A stretch of 64,000 bases of DNA, taken from NCBI GenBank assembly GCA_963576725.1, contig OY755244.1, positions 78,243,620 through 78,307,619 of the forward strand, given 5' to 3'. The DNA comes from Azorinus chamasolen. Its lineage: Eukaryota > Mollusca > Bivalvia > Cardiida > Solecurtidae. Positions 9,913-21,859 of the stretch are shown here, one piece after another; the stretch's first letter is position 1, and each line of letters begins with the position of its first letter. The translations under genes were made by a program, and so were the position numbers. The notes under the pieces are model-generated. The model was given only the letters and a program-made list of their open reading frames with translations. It was not told the DNA's origin and did no database searches.

Positions 9913-11325
9913 AGTACAAAAATGAGTCATGCAGGAAACACCACATACAGAACAAACACTCGCCCGAACAGCAACACAAGGAAACAGCAAATGTACATAG
10001 GTAGAAAAAACAACAAGAGACGCACAAAGACAAAACAAACATACAATAGGAGGAAGATGGAAGTACCGCCTTGGAACGGTCAGTGACAAAAGTCACCGGG
10101 GGTTTAAACCGGTTTATGGGCGCCCAACCTCACCCTTATTCCATCCCCATCCTAAAAGACAAACAGTGTAAATAAACGTACCCCCTCTCCGACTAATCTA
10201 CAACAACCGCGACAGCAAATACAGTGGTAAAGTGCATGTATAACAAAAAAAACATTTAATTGAACATACTGTATCCACATATCGCTAGTGTACTCAATGA
10301 TTGAGCTGCAAACAGAGTAACTGTAGAAAAGTAATAAAGGGTACGACAAAAATGAAATAGTACAGATATCCGACGTTCTCCTTCCATTTCTGGATTTAAG
10401 AGGTCGCCTTCATAGAGTACTAAACCTTTCTTGTCGGCGTACATGCAAAGAGGCCAGCGTGATTGCCAACTGTAAAAGGGTTCACAACCAAACATGCAGT
10501 ATGTTGTAGTAATACAGGATCATATCCCTTTTTAATGAATTGTTTTATGTATTTGATGAACAAAGTGAGAAAATGGGTATGTCCAATAATTTTACGAAGT
10601 TTGTAAAACCATAAAATTCAGGATGTGAAATACCGTGTCGCAAAAGTACCTTGAGATTACATTTGTACTTGCCAATAAGCGAGAGATTTCGATAGTAAAA
10701 TTTAGAGAAAGTTTTTCTTAGTTTATGGTATCTATATCCTTGTTTAAGCAGTTTTTCAGTTAAAATGAGATTTCGACTGTTAAAATCGTCAATAGATGAA
10801 CAAGCTCTAGCAAAACGAATAAGTTGAGATATATAAACCCCGTAAGATGGAGCACGGGGAACATCCCCGTCAAGATGAGGAAAATTTACAATATTAAAAT
10901 CAAAATCATCCCTTTTGTCATATATTTTAGAAGAAATCATTCCATTATTAATTTTAAGGTCTAGGTCAAGAAACGCTGCATAATTGTCGGACGGGTTAGC
11001 TTTATTCAATTTGAGTTCTTTAGGATAAATTGTAGGAATCAGAGCATCAAAGAAAGGGTTATCTAAGTTAAAAATATCATCCAAATATCGACAAGTTTCA
11101 TTGAAGGCTTTTATAACATCTTCTTGTGATTGAGGATTCAAACTCAACATGAAATCTCTCTCATAGCAGTACAAAAACAAATCTGCGACAAGTGGTGCAC
11201 AATTCGTACCCATGGGAATACCAATTACCTGACGGTATATAGCATTCCCATAACGTACAAATATGTTATCCAAAAGAAAGGTTAGTGCTTCGCAAACTTC
11301 TGAGCCTAGTGCAGCAAACCTTCAC
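9912..11325 (-). mobile_element. Penelope-like retroelement, 5'-truncated, RT frameshifted
   Basis: On the minus strand a reverse transcriptase frame runs from about 11,325 to 10,545. The finger/palm motif GIPMGTNCAPLVADLFL and the catalytic YLDD box lie at about residues 18-34 and 63-66 of the 242-residue stretch. Near 10,600 the frame shifts: the expected C-terminal part (RKIIGHTHFL..., KKGYDP..., HTACLV) reads in another frame down to about 10,430. A stop lies just upstream of about 11,320, so the N-terminal half is missing. Motif spacing suggests a Penelope-type element; a related RT class is possible. The left boundary is the element's 3' end, because the fragment at 42,363 begins at the same base. 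Not expected to be functional. Confidence 0.6.
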
Positions 11326-11466
11326 CCTATACACAAACTAAAGGTAAGTTTGGTTCATTCGTAGTTAAACGAAAAATACAATGGATCCTGTGTGCTTGAG
11401 TTGTTTTTCAGATTGCCTTTGAACAGACACCCCAAGTTTTCCACGAGAGCGTTCATTAGACCATTC

Positions 11467-12136
11467 TTATAAGGTAAAAATGCGACTGAAAAAATTTACG
11501 ATGGATCTTCCCTTTTTGAGTTGATTTTCAGATTGTCTTTTAACATCCACTAAGTCATTGGCAGGCAACGACGTCTTCCGGTATTTGGGTGAGTTGGTAG
11601 CAAACTGATGACCCAAATTTGGATGATTTAGCAATCTGTCGAAAATCCCGTCCACATCAAAGTTTTCCATGGCGCACACCTCAAAATACTCACATTCCCA
11701 GTCTATCGAGACTACACAATCTGCGACAGCAGGGTGAACTCGTCTACTTCCTGTATCGACTTTATTTCCAACAACAATAATTGGAACATCTTCTCCTTTC
11801 ATTTCCTGAATTTCATTTCTCAAATCGGTGATGTAATCAAACGATTCCTCATCGTTTACTGCGTAGACCAATACAAACGCATGCGCAGTACGTATGGCCA
11901 GTCTGCGCATGCTTGTAATAATGACCCCGTCTGTATCCATAATTTCTAGCTTGATCTGCCCTTCTGCGGCTTCTGGCATGTTTTTGACAACAGAGGAGTA
12001 TTCTTCCACGAGCTTCCGGCGCATGTATGCGTTGATAATTGCGGTCTTTCCCACAGAGGGCGACCCCATGACAACTACTCGTACGGTACAAGTCGGACTT
12101 GTCACAGCTCGTTCTCTACTCAGACTTTCGCACACT
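11467..12136 (-). CDS. Ras-family small GTPase, terminal coding exon (paralogue 1)
   Basis: A single open exon of 670 bases on the minus strand, entered by a splice acceptor (T-rich tract then TTTCAG at 12,137-12,142) and ending at a stop at 11,467. It encodes a nearly complete G domain: P-loop GSPSVGKT, G3 DTDG in place of DTAGQ, G4 NKVD and G5-like EVCAM. The glutamine after G3 is absent, and MRRL follows it. The C-terminus is basic (KRQSENQLKKGR) and ends FTL, so there is no CAAX prenylation box. The G3 and MRRL pattern resembles Rasd/Rhes-type GTPases; RERG-like is an alternative. No ATG precedes the P-loop in frame, so the start lies in an upstream exon I cannot find. A paralogue of identical exon length is at 27,297-27,966. 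Likely a real, expressed gene. Confidence 0.75.
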
Positions 12137-12536
12137 CTGAAACGAAAAAAGGTGTTGTCAGCAAGATAAAGTCAGCATTTCATATATTACTAATTTCTGA
12201 AGGTACGAAACATTACCTTTCGCCATTTAAAACAATGGCTTTAGCATTTATTCCATTCACTTGCCTTTATCGTTTTTTTGCATACAAAGTAGACCTAGAT
12301 CAGAAGGCACCAATATGAGCCATTGTTTTACTTTTGAAATAATATAGCTCTGATTCTATAGTTTAGGTCATGGCGAAATAATTCTTTTTGTTTATACGCC
12401 ATTGTAAAATTCTGTCAATTTCTACTGATGATGTTATAATTTCTACTGACGATGTCATAATTTCTTTTATAAATAATCTCTGGAAATATACCTTAACTAC
12501 GGTGGCACTGAGGTGACATACATGCAAGATTTTTTT

Positions 12537-13270
12537 TCCAAGTTTGTTTTCCCGAGAGAATATTTTTAATATCTCGAAAATACGAAAAAGGTTCGTTTTC
12601 CCGAGATAATACTTTTTATTATCTCGAGAATACGAAAAAAGTTCGTTTGGACGAGATAATTATTTTGATTATCTCGAGAAAACGAAAAAAGTTTGTTTTC
12701 CTGAGATATTTTTTTTATTATCTCAAGAAAACGAAGTAGTTCGTTTTTACGAGACAATTTTTTATTATCTCGAGAAAAGGAAACAAATATTCTGAAAATG
12801 GGTGATCCCTCGAAAGCAAAAGAAGAAATGCAAAAAGAGAAAATCGCAGACTCGGTTTTACTGAGTCTGTTCATGAGTAGTAATTAAAAGTGCAACACTA
12901 CTCACGCCCCCTAGCACCGGCTTAAGCAGTATTCAATTTTCAAAACTAATAACATTAAAACTTATGATCCCGAAAGACCAGAAAATATAACAACACTGAG
13001 AATGAAGTTCGTTTTACCAGATTTTTTTTATTATCTCAAGAAAACGAAGTAGTTCGTTTGGACGAGATAATTTTTTTGATTATCTCGAGAAAACGAAAAA
13101 AGTTCGTTTTCCTTAGATATGTTTTTTATTATCTCAAGAAAACGTAGTAGTTCGTTTTTACGACACAATTTTTTTATTATCTCGAGAAAACGAAACAAAG
13201 TTCGTTTTCCCGATATAATATTTTTTTATTATCTCGAGAATACGAAAAAAAGTTCGTTTTTACGAGATAA
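12537..13270. repeat. Array of ~52-base self-palindromic units
   Basis: Two blocks (about 12,537-12,790 and 13,013-13,270) each hold five units of the form TTCGTTTTCCCGAGATAAT - T-rich spacer - ATTATCTCGAGAAAACGAA. Every unit can fold on itself. Three consecutive units of block 1 recur in the same order in block 2 (GGACGAG, CCTGAG/CCTTAG and TTACGAG/TTACGAC variants), so the blocks are direct copies. Between them (12,791-13,012) is unique sequence with a small hairpin, CAGACTCGG..CTGAGTCTG. It may be the end arrays of a DNA transposon; no transposase is visible. Bases 12,180-12,536 hold nothing recognised. Confidence 0.85.
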
Positions 13271-13372
13271 TGTCTACAGTGTTCCACCTTTCATATATCT
13301 TTAACTATTTTGTTAATGAACATTCAGTAGGTGTTGAAATTAAGCCTTAATACAGAACAAGGAAAGGGTTAA
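13271..13372. mobile_element. MITE family G, right-half fragment
   Basis: Reads CAGTGTTCCACCTTTCATAT through AACAAGGAAAGGGTTAA, the right half of family G, fused directly to the last unit of the palindrome array. Confidence 0.7.
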
Positions 13373-13586
13373 AGATCGATAACAATACCTTATTTTAGAG
13401 TTCGAATAATCGAGATTTTACTGTACATGCATTTTACCACTTTTACAAATCAAACACTGCTCGGTTTGCTCATGCAATTATATACAAAGTAGATATCATT
13501 CTACAAGTTCTACCATGTCCAAAACGTTATATGTTCATATACCATCATAAAATTTAGCTATGTATACACGTAATTAATATCCATGC

Positions 13587-14153
13587 ATACATTATTTCTT
13601 ACGTGAATATTCATTGCGTAAAGCGTTAACTATCTCGCTGTAATATTTTCAAGAGAAACAAAATTATTGTACATTGTTATGCAATCATCTGCAATCAAAA
13701 CACCATTGTTTCAAGAAAATTCGATACGTTTATGTACTAAATAGCATATGCCGAATGTGGAATATATATATACATAAAAAAAAGAACTTACCCATTCATT
13801 GTGTCAAATTTTAAGCTTTCTGAATGTAGATCTTCGTTTTCGTTAGTATGCATTTCTTATCTGCAGAATGGTTGCGTGCGTCTAGCTTGAATGCTGTTTC
13901 TTCACGACTATATAAGCTATTAACACTCCTAAATATACTGACGCAAAGCATTTCGTAACGGAAAGTTTCTAGAATACTACTAAGCTAGTCTGCATTATAC
14001 ATAGCTATGCTAAACAAAATAAAAACAATTCTAAGATATTCCATAAGCAAACAGTACAGACTCTGATCAAATGACTCCTACGAGAGCCATCTGATCTGGA
14101 TCTACTCTGTTCGCAAGGGTGTCAAAAGGCGTATGTATAGAGTAAATGGTTAA
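13587..14153. mobile_element. Long relative of MITE family H (copy in duplication B)
   Basis: Counterpart of the element at 230-793, ending AGTAAATGGTTAA, with small base differences. Confidence 0.5.
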
Positions 14154-14572
14154 AGTTGCTTGACATGGGACAGCTTGCACTTGCTCGAGTCCCCATTTTC
14201 CATGACAACGGAGATATTGTTTCTTGAAGAGTTAGACTGTGCCACTGTAAAGCAGAAGTGTACAACCAGTAATGGCTACTTATTGTTAAGTAAGTCTCCA
14301 TTTGTGACAAGTAATGTTATTTATTGTTCAATAAGTCTCCATTCCTGATAAATAATAGTGGAAAAAATAGTCATACACGGGTTTTCGGACTGTGATATAT
14401 TTCAATGTAGTCGCCCGGAGAAAGAGAAAATGTCATATAACATTCACAGGGCATCCCTTGACTTTTTTCTTTCACCATCACCAACTGCGGAAAATCACAC
14501 CTATTACGGGGAGATTAAACGAACGTCTATTTTGGCGACTCAAAAAGGAAATGCAGAAAATCTTGCGCCATG

Positions 14573-14822
14573 TTAACCCTTCGCTTGCTGAATTTTAAAA
14601 TGCATTTCTCCTTCTTTAACCATGCCCTGTTGTATAATTACATATATCTTCACTGTGTACACGTATTTCGCTGTGCAATCACTGCTGTAGAGTGCACTGG
14701 TTGCACAATCAACTTGTAAATAGTGCAGACCCTGATGAGACAGCTCCTACAGGAGCTGTCTCATCTGGGTCTTCACTATTTACAGGTAGGTATATTGACG
14801 TGAATAGCAAGCGAAGGGTTAA
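14573..14822 (+). mobile_element. MITE family B, copy 2 (complete)
   Basis: TTAACCCTTCGCTTGCTG to AGCAAGCGAAGGGTTAA, with perfect hairpin GAGACAGCTCCTACAGGAGC..GTCTC. Shows what the remnant at 888-953 has lost. Confidence 0.85.
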
Positions 14823-14947
14823 TATTTTTTCGCCAACTTGGGTCAGCTAGAGCCAAAGTTGGAGCCAATTTCCCCCTTCAGTGTCCGTGTCATGAAACCT
14901 TTGTGAAACTTCGTTTGTATTTTATTCCCGAGGAGAGGAGTTATTAA

Positions 14948-15161
14948 TTAACCCTTTCGCTGCCAAACTCTGTCGTCTGCTAACTTTGTCGTCTGCTATA
15001 AATTTTCATTTTTTTATTTTCTTCATTTTTGTTTAAGAAACATAGTAATAGTAACAAACAGTTTGAATCCTGATGAGACGCCGAGTTACTCGGCGTCTCA
15101 TCTGGATCCAAACTGTTTGCATGGGTAATCACAGATCCGGCATTGGCAGCGAAAGGGTTAA
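14948..15161 (+). mobile_element. MITE family A, copy 2
   Basis: Duplicate of the copy at 1,075; complete, TTAA at both ends. Confidence 0.8.
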
Positions 15162-15652
15162 TTTTGCTCTGTCTGTTTCTTTGTTTGTTGGTTCGGCCTC
15201 ATCTTTAACGTTAACGATACTTTTGTAGCCATTACACATACATACTTCAAACTTGACATGCATGTGCAACTTTTAGAGGCAAACACTTTTAGAATTGAAT
15301 TATTAAGGTCAATGTCATACATCAAGGTCAAAGGTCAAGTTACGGGTCAAACATAGATTGGCAATTCTATTGAGCCATTCAACATACTTACTTCAAATTT
15401 GACATACATGTGCAACTTATTGAGGCGGACATTTTTAGGTGTGGCTTATTAAGGCCAATTTTGTACGTCAATGCCATAATTTTGCGCCATTCAAAATACA
15501 TCTTTCAAACTTGCCCTTGTCATGCATCAAGGTCAAAGGTTATATCGAGGGCATAGTGTTTCACAAACACACCTTGTTTCCTTGTTATATTTACGGACAA
15601 GAAGCAACTTGTGTATGGTTAGCTGTTTACACTCCCTGTATTATTTCTAATA

Positions 15653-16019
15653 CAGTAGAACTTCGATCACAGGGGCCATTTCGTGGGTCTACATGGTCTA
15701 AAAAGTGACTTCGATATCTCGAACTCGGATAACCCGAACTTCGGGATAACTCGAACAAAAAGTTCAGTCCTTCCAAAACATACAATACAGAGTTGCTCGA
15801 AAATGTATCGCTACAGATATCTAGAAACACATGCTACAGCTTAAAACAGGTCTAAAGTAATGCTGACAGCTCATACAGGAGCTTTCAGCATTACTTTAGA
15901 CCTGTATTAAGCTGTGGCCTTGATAAATGGTTCAGGTTAGATATCGGATAACTCGAACTTCTGTTATCTCGAACTAATTTGTATGGTCCCTTGAAGTTCG
16001 AGTTATCGAAGTTCAACTG
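15653..16019. mobile_element. MITE family E, copy 2
   Basis: Duplicate of 1,783-2,149; complete with TA flanks. Confidence 0.75.
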
Positions 16020-16140
16020 TACTTGTTTATGTCAATCACAACAGTAGCCTGAGTAGGCGTGTGTGCAATTGTTTCTTACGATGGACCAAACTATATCGAT
16101 CTGATCCAGAGTGTACGTAATAATCACAAGCAAGATTCAA

Positions 16141-16390
16141 TTAACCGTTTCACAGCCGATGTCGCATAAATGCACCACGACAAATAGTGCAGTCCCAGAT
16201 CAAACGCCGCCTTTTCAAGGCGGTGTCTGATCAGGGACTTCACATTTTGTCTCATATTCTATTTCTATATCTGTGCTTTGTTCCTATGAAATTTGCATTT
16301 TTTTATTTATCCCATTTCCTTATTTTACCGAATGATTTAACAAAATTGTTTTACGTACGACAATTAGAAATTTGGCACCGAAAGGGTTAA
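16141..16390 (+). mobile_element. MITE family F, copy 3
   Basis: Duplicate of 2,271-2,521; complete. Bases 16,391-16,777 hold nothing recognised. Confidence 0.75.
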
Positions 16391-16875
16391 GTGCCTTGTT
16401 GGCGATGGTAGATATCGAAAACTTAGAGATGACGTGGTCATTTTGGAATGATTGGTTTTCCGAATAATCTGTTCGCGTAAATGTACCGGTTGAGCGTAAA
16501 TCATTAACCAGCTTGAATCATATCGTTAGCACAGGATTTAGGATTTCCGGTGTCTCCGAGGGAGTATCCTCATATATATAATATGTAAACAATGTGTAAA
16601 CAACCGACGCACTTTGTACACAAAAAAAGAAACGGTGATAATTCAAAGAGAGAGCCAAGTGGGTCTGTATTTTTTGGCGAAACTCTGCATTGTTTTCCTT
16701 TCGCCACAAAATTCGTCAAACTTGGTTTTAAATCTCTAGCGGAGGCCCTTGTCCATTTGAGATTAATCAGGCGCTCAAAGAGTAAGAATATTGATCTAAT
16801 ATTTTTAAACACAGACCCATGCTAATTTATATCTGATTTGCCTAACCACGAGAGGTAGGTGCTAAATTGTTAATA

Positions 16876-17195
16876 CAGTTGAACTTCGATAACTCGAACT
16901 TCAAGGGACTATACAAATTAGTTCGAGATAACAGAAATTCGAGTTATCCGATTTGTAATCTGGACAATTTCTCAAGTTCATAGCTTAATGCAGGTCTACA
17001 GTAATGCTGAAAGCTCCTGCAGGAGCTTTCAGCATTACTGTAGAACTGCATTAAGCTGTGAAATGTGTTTCTAGATATGCGTAGTGATACATTTTAGAGC
17101 AATTCTGTATTGTAAGATTTTGGAAGGACCGACTTTTTAGTTCGAGTTATCCCGAAGTTCGAGTTATCCGAGTTCGAGATATCGAAGTTCAACTG
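16876..17195. mobile_element. MITE family E, copy 3
   Basis: CAGTTGAACTTCGATAACTC at the left and GATATCGAAGTTCAACTG at the right, flanked by TA. The hairpin GCTCCTGCAGGAGC sits in arms ending AGCTTAATGCAGG/CTGCATTAAGCT. Very close to the copy at 59,413. Confidence 0.8.
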
Positions 17196-17209
17196 TATAT
17201 CCAAGTATG

Positions 17210-17430
17210 CTGTGGTCTCCTTTCAAAATGTTTGTATGTAAACACAATTCTAAGAAGATGTGTTTGTGAAACACTGTGTCCCCGAAATAACCTTTGACCC
17301 TGTTGTATAACCTTAACCTTAATAAGTCACCCCTAAAATGTACACCTCCATAAGTTGCACATGCATGCCAAGTTTGGAGTATGTATGTGTAATGGCTACA
17401 AAATTATTGCCAAGGGTAAAGCTGGGAAGA
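17210..17430 (-). repeat. Inverted, diverged copy of the 1,340-1,720 core-repeat block
   Basis: The reverse complement reads AATTTTGTAGCCATTACACA..., GACTTATTAAGG... and TGTTTCACAAACAC, matching 1,348-1,700. Bases 17,431-18,063 contain only a fragment of a family G right end (about 17,620-17,684) and otherwise nothing recognised. Confidence 0.6.
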
Positions 17431-18063
17431 AACAAAAAACCAACACCAACAAACCAACAGACAGCGTAAATACAACATGTCCACCCTCGGGTGGGTGGTG
17501 GAGGGGATGGGGGCATAAAATACACTGCTCTTCAACTTCTTTTCTGAAAACATTGCACAATGTATTAGAGTTTCGATTCTAGTGAGATGTGGTGTTGCTT
17601 GGCTTAACGTCTGGATCCAAAATTGTCAATATGGTTCAAAAAGGCAAATGCGTGAAAAGACGTTTATATGACGGAAGGGTTAAACAATGATTGGCTATTC
17701 CATTCCAAAACATCAGCGTTGAACATGTTAACCCTTTTCCTGATAGTGACCCATTTGGTGCTTCTGTATACATAGTGGATCCAGATCAGAGGATCGCCGT
17801 GGATGTATCAGAGTTTCTTCCCAACCAACTGATGCATGTTACGGTCTCTTATCTACAGCGTTACAGACTCTGCCAGAATGCCTTACGGCACTATATTTTG
17901 ACTTTATTCTAACATAAGCGACGTGTTTGGTATGCATGTAACATGTACACGGATGTGATAGTAATTTAAAACCTGCAAATTAAGTGTACATGCGGGTGCT
18001 ATATGCTAAATAATAATATATGCAATAATAAAGTAGTCGCTGATAATTTTGCTGGCAGAAATG

Positions 18064-18136
18064 GAGGGCTTGGTGCAAAACTATTCTAACTCCTTCACTT
18101 TGTGAAGGAGTTAGAATAGTTTTGCACCAAGCCCTC
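18064..18136. repeat. Perfect 35-base inverted repeat with 3-base loop
   Basis: The arm GAGGGCTTGGTGCAAAAC... (18,064-18,098) is followed by TTT and its exact reverse complement (18,102-18,136). It could fold as a long hairpin in RNA or as a cruciform. Not related by eye to the MITE hairpins. Confidence 0.9.
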
Positions 18137-18243
18137 GATTAATTTAATTTAATGGTTCGTCAATATTTCAATTAATCAAGATCCTCCATTTAATAATTCG
18201 CTTGAACATCCATAATTACTCTCGGAAAACTGTGGTGTTTTCT

Positions 18244-20160
18244 TACTCAGGGAGCCAGTAGTGCCTACCGTGCATACAAAAATGTTCAGAAAAGTGTCCT
18301 GAATCAGAATCGCGAATGTACCCAAACTTAAATTCTTTTAGGCTATGTGTATTTTAACCGTTTCCATGGCAACCCCCAGTTTTCGTAATGATGACCCATA
18401 CCTACAAATTCGCCCATATCACAGCCAGTTTTTGTCCTAAAACTACAAAACTGGTACCAAATGGAAGATAAGACATTGTGCTTTTATTTCCAACTTTTTT
18501 TTAAAATTACCTTATTTGCATATTCATAAATATTAATGAGAACATTAAAAATAGTAAAAAAAAGTATAGAAATAACGTAAACCTTTCATTTTTTTTATCC
18601 TACAAATATCAGAAAATAACTTCAAATGCAGTTTAACATGATGACAAAACCCCCAGGAAACAACATATCCAGTTTGAGAACCATAGCATTAATTTTAAGC
18701 ACAATTTTCACCGTTTCCATCGCAACACCCTAGTTTTCGTAATGATGGTCCGTACCTGCAAAATCGTCCATATCACAGCCAGTTTTTGTCCAAAACCTAT
18801 AAAACTGGTACCAAATTGGAGATAGCACATTGTGCTTTTACTTCCAGGTGTTTTTTGTTTTAAAATTACCTTATTTGCATACTCACGACTATTAATGAGA
18901 ACATTAAAAATAGTAAAAACAATATAGAAATAACGTAAATAATGTAAACTATTCACTTTTTATCCTACAAATATCAGAAAACAATTTCAAATGCAGTTTA
19001 ACCTGATGACAAAATCCTCAGAAAACAAAATACCAAATTTGAGGACCAAAAATTTAACTCTAAGTAACTGTTTAACTGTTTCCATACTAACCATTCATTT
19101 CACTCTGTTCACACAGTTTTGTTAGTCGACACCTACCTGCAAAAATCTTCCATATCACAGTACGTATTTGTGCTAACTGTATATAACTGGTACCGAATTA
19201 AAGCTAAGACAGTGTGCTTTGGTTTAAAAGCTATAATTAGGAATTACCTTATTTGCATACACATGAATTTTTAATGACAATAATTAAAAAATAGCAAAAA
19301 ATACAGAAATAACGTAAACCTCTCATTTTTTATCCTACCAATATCAGAAAACAACTTCAAATGTAGTTTAAAATGATGACAAAATACTCAGAAAGCTAAT
19401 CATCTTAATTTTTGATACCCAAACAATGAACTGTAAGTAAGATTGTAACGGTTTCCATGGTAACCGATCCTTTCACAAATTTTGGAAATTTGACATCCAG
19501 CTGTAATACTCCGCTAGATCACGGTTATTTTTTAGGGAATCATGAAATCATTTGTTACAAACATAGATATGAGGCATTGCTTTAATAGTAAATATTACTT
19601 TTCTGATATAAACTGATTTGCATTTGTATGAATATTAATGAGAACAGTAATAGATGTTGAAATTTTCGACAGACACCAGTCTTTCTCTTATAAAGCAAAC
19701 AAATATGGAAAATGGTTAGCTAAAGTTTACTATGATCACTGAATATCACCAAGATTATTAGATAAATAAATTTGGGACAACTTATATAGTACTGATGGTG
19801 ATATATCTGTTTCCTAGGCAACCATTCTAACCTCATTGTTCATATTTCAGAGTGTTTACATACCTGCAACATACAAAGATATTGCTGCCTTCTTGGGCGA
19901 TAATTATAAATGATATAAACATATACCCGGTAGTTGATTTATGAATCTTAATGTTTGGTTCACTTTATGCAAATTACCTTATTTGCATCCTCATGAATAT
20001 TATTTAGTGATAAGAAAACAAAGAGAAACAATATTGAAAATAACATGTTTCGCAGTATGCCGAGCACAACATTACACGGTCATTCTCCAAATATAGCTTG
20101 CAATGATAAATGTACCTTTTGGTGATATATAAATGAATTTTAATTCTAAAACTGTCTAAA
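18244..20160 (+). repeat. Foldback left arm
   Basis: Units start at about 18,360, 18,712, 19,079, 19,451 and 19,810, each marked by TTTCCATGGCAACC-like sequence. Each also has TTATTTGCAT(A) followed by (CATGA)ATATTAATGAG, and the first three have ATCCTACAAATATCAGAAAA-type blocks. The units diverge stepwise inward. Confidence 0.85.
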
Positions 20161-20624
20161 AGATGTTAAAGGACATGTATACATCTAGTAAAGGGTTAAT
20201 CCCACTCTCTGCCTTAAAACACCTTTAGAGAAAGCTTCTTTGAGTATGCCGAGTCAACAAAAATAGATGAATGATATCTCACTTTACCAGCTGAATATTC
20301 ATGTTAGAAATAATGACATCATGGGTATTTATCAGCTAATCTATAAATTGAAGGTCTGACTCTCAGAGTATACCTTAATTAGAGGCTAAAATGGAACAGT
20401 TTATATTGGATCTTCTCGTGTAATACTCTGATAAGAGCTAGTCCAAGATGATAACACTGCTGTTGAATGTCTGTGGAGCATACCCTTATTATAGACCACA
20501 ATGTAATCATATATGTTGATTGACTGTCAGAGTTACATATTGACAACCATTCTTCTCTAAAACAAGTGGAATGTCTGGGTCGGGAAAGAGATATCTTTCA
20601 AAGTATCAGCTGGTAAATAACTCT

Positions 20625-21300
20625 TCAGATGTGCTGTATTAAGCAGGCCCTACAAGGGGGTAATTTTCCCATATCAGCATTGCGAAGTGCATCTGTTGGC
20701 TTATCTTCACACTTCTCCTTAATCTTAAACAATATCAATTCATTCACAGTGTGAAATCTTAGGTTGCCATACATTGCACACGTAAATTCATCCAAGGCCT
20801 GCACAAGATCTCCAGACACATCCCAAGAGTTGCCCAAACCTGCTAATTGTTTTATAAACATTGTCTTCTTTTTAATGGTCTTAGTGGGTGTCAAATGTTC
20901 TCAGCCACTTGAATGCACAGTACAAATGGAGACCCAGAAATGCTGATCGGTAATCTTCTGTGTATGCTTGGGCAACTTCTGACATGTTTATTATTTTTTG
21001 ATGATTCCCTGAGCCAGTATCAAACAAGACAGTAACACCTTCAAACCAGTTAAGGTAATACAGAAGAGTTCAAAGATGAACAGTTTTGTAGCCTTGTTCT
21101 TTTGCATGCTTGGTGTAAATAATGATCCTTGTTTCAGTTTCTTCCTGTGTTGAATTCAGGGCATCAAGACTATTTCTCACTATTGATATACCATAATCTG
21201 GCGAGAAATGGTTAGGCACACCGTCATAGATGTGAAAAAAACATTTCTGCCTTGCAGCTTCTAATCGTAAGGAATAAAGGAATTGTAGCAATTATTAGTG
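20625..21300 (-). pseudogene. Decayed gene of an uncharacterised multicopy metazoan protein family
   Basis: Read on the minus strand, 21,291-21,070 encodes QEETETRIIIYTKHAKEQGY. Next, about 21,050-20,945 reads (in another frame) FDTGSGNHQKIINMSEVAQ. Then 20,894-20,625 encodes SWDVSGDLVQALDEFTCAMY and LPPCRACLIQH. The order and words match a protein family of unknown function that I recall as multicopy in invertebrates (EEADTR, DTGSG, LPPC..CL motifs). Frameshifts break it. Its place in the loop of the foldback arms suggests it belongs to, or was captured by, that element. It could be the source of the element's mobility protein, but I have no evidence of catalytic residues. Confidence 0.5.
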
Positions 21301-21422
21301 GTTCACAAAGACCCAATATGCAGATTGATATAGGTGAGCTGATGCAGAATCTGCTGACACCAGTTCCCTTCGGTATTGGTACGGCTGATGATGGCTTAGC
21401 AAGACAGACAAATCAAAGGGTC
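21300..21422 (+). pseudogene. Further piece of the same protein family, opposite strand
   Basis: The plus strand reads QIDIGELMQNLLTPVPFGIG followed by TADDG. From memory this resembles the LxYPLTPVPxSIxxxDG segment of the same family, which normally lies upstream of the EEADTR part. Here it is on the opposite strand, implying an internal inversion. It ends at the TTAA of a family B MITE. Confidence 0.35.
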
Positions 21423-21672
21423 TTAACCCTTCTCTTGCTGAATTTTAAAATACATTTCTCCTTCTTTACCCATGCTCTGTTGTATAATTACATATATCTT
21501 CACTGTGTACAAGTATATCGATGTGCAATGACTGCTGCGGAGTGCACTGGCTGCACAATATATTTGTAAATAGTGCAGACCCTGATGCGATAGCTCCTGC
21601 AGGAGCTGCCTCATCTGGGTCTTCACTATTTACAGGTACGTATATTGACGTGAATAGCAAGCGAAGGCTTAA
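21423..21672 (+). mobile_element. MITE family B, copy 3 (inside the foldback loop)
   Basis: TTAACCCTTCTCTTGCTG to AGCAAGCGAAGGCTTAA with hairpin TAGCTCCTGCAGGAGCTG. It interrupts the loop gene remnants. Confidence 0.85.
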
Positions 21673-21859
21673 AACACATCACAGGATTACCAGTTCTCGA
21701 CAGATGATGGTATATCAAAAGTCGAAACAGTCTTGAAACCCTAAATTCAACACAGGCTTTAAAATCACTGACACTTTAAAAACAATAACAGAAGATTGTT
21801 TGGGGTATCATAAGTACTTGGCTTTCAACAGTTACCATGGAAGCAGTGCATGGTCATTT

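Larger units (their letters stand above)
13358..16777. repeat. Segmental duplication, copy B
   Basis: Direct copy of 1-2,909, and the more complete version: it keeps a ~510-base stretch (14,248-14,757) that copy A lost, including most of a family B element. Inside it I see only mobile elements and repeat DNA. Beyond 16,777 the sequence no longer resembles what follows copy A. Confidence 0.9.

Noticed and set aside
12537..13270. Possible CRISPR-like array
   Set aside because: The units are palindromes without constant-length unique spacers, and the genome is eukaryotic.
17691..17912. 73-residue frame
   Set aside because: Overlaps MITE-like words (GTTAACCC, GATCCAGATCAGAGG); no domain visible.
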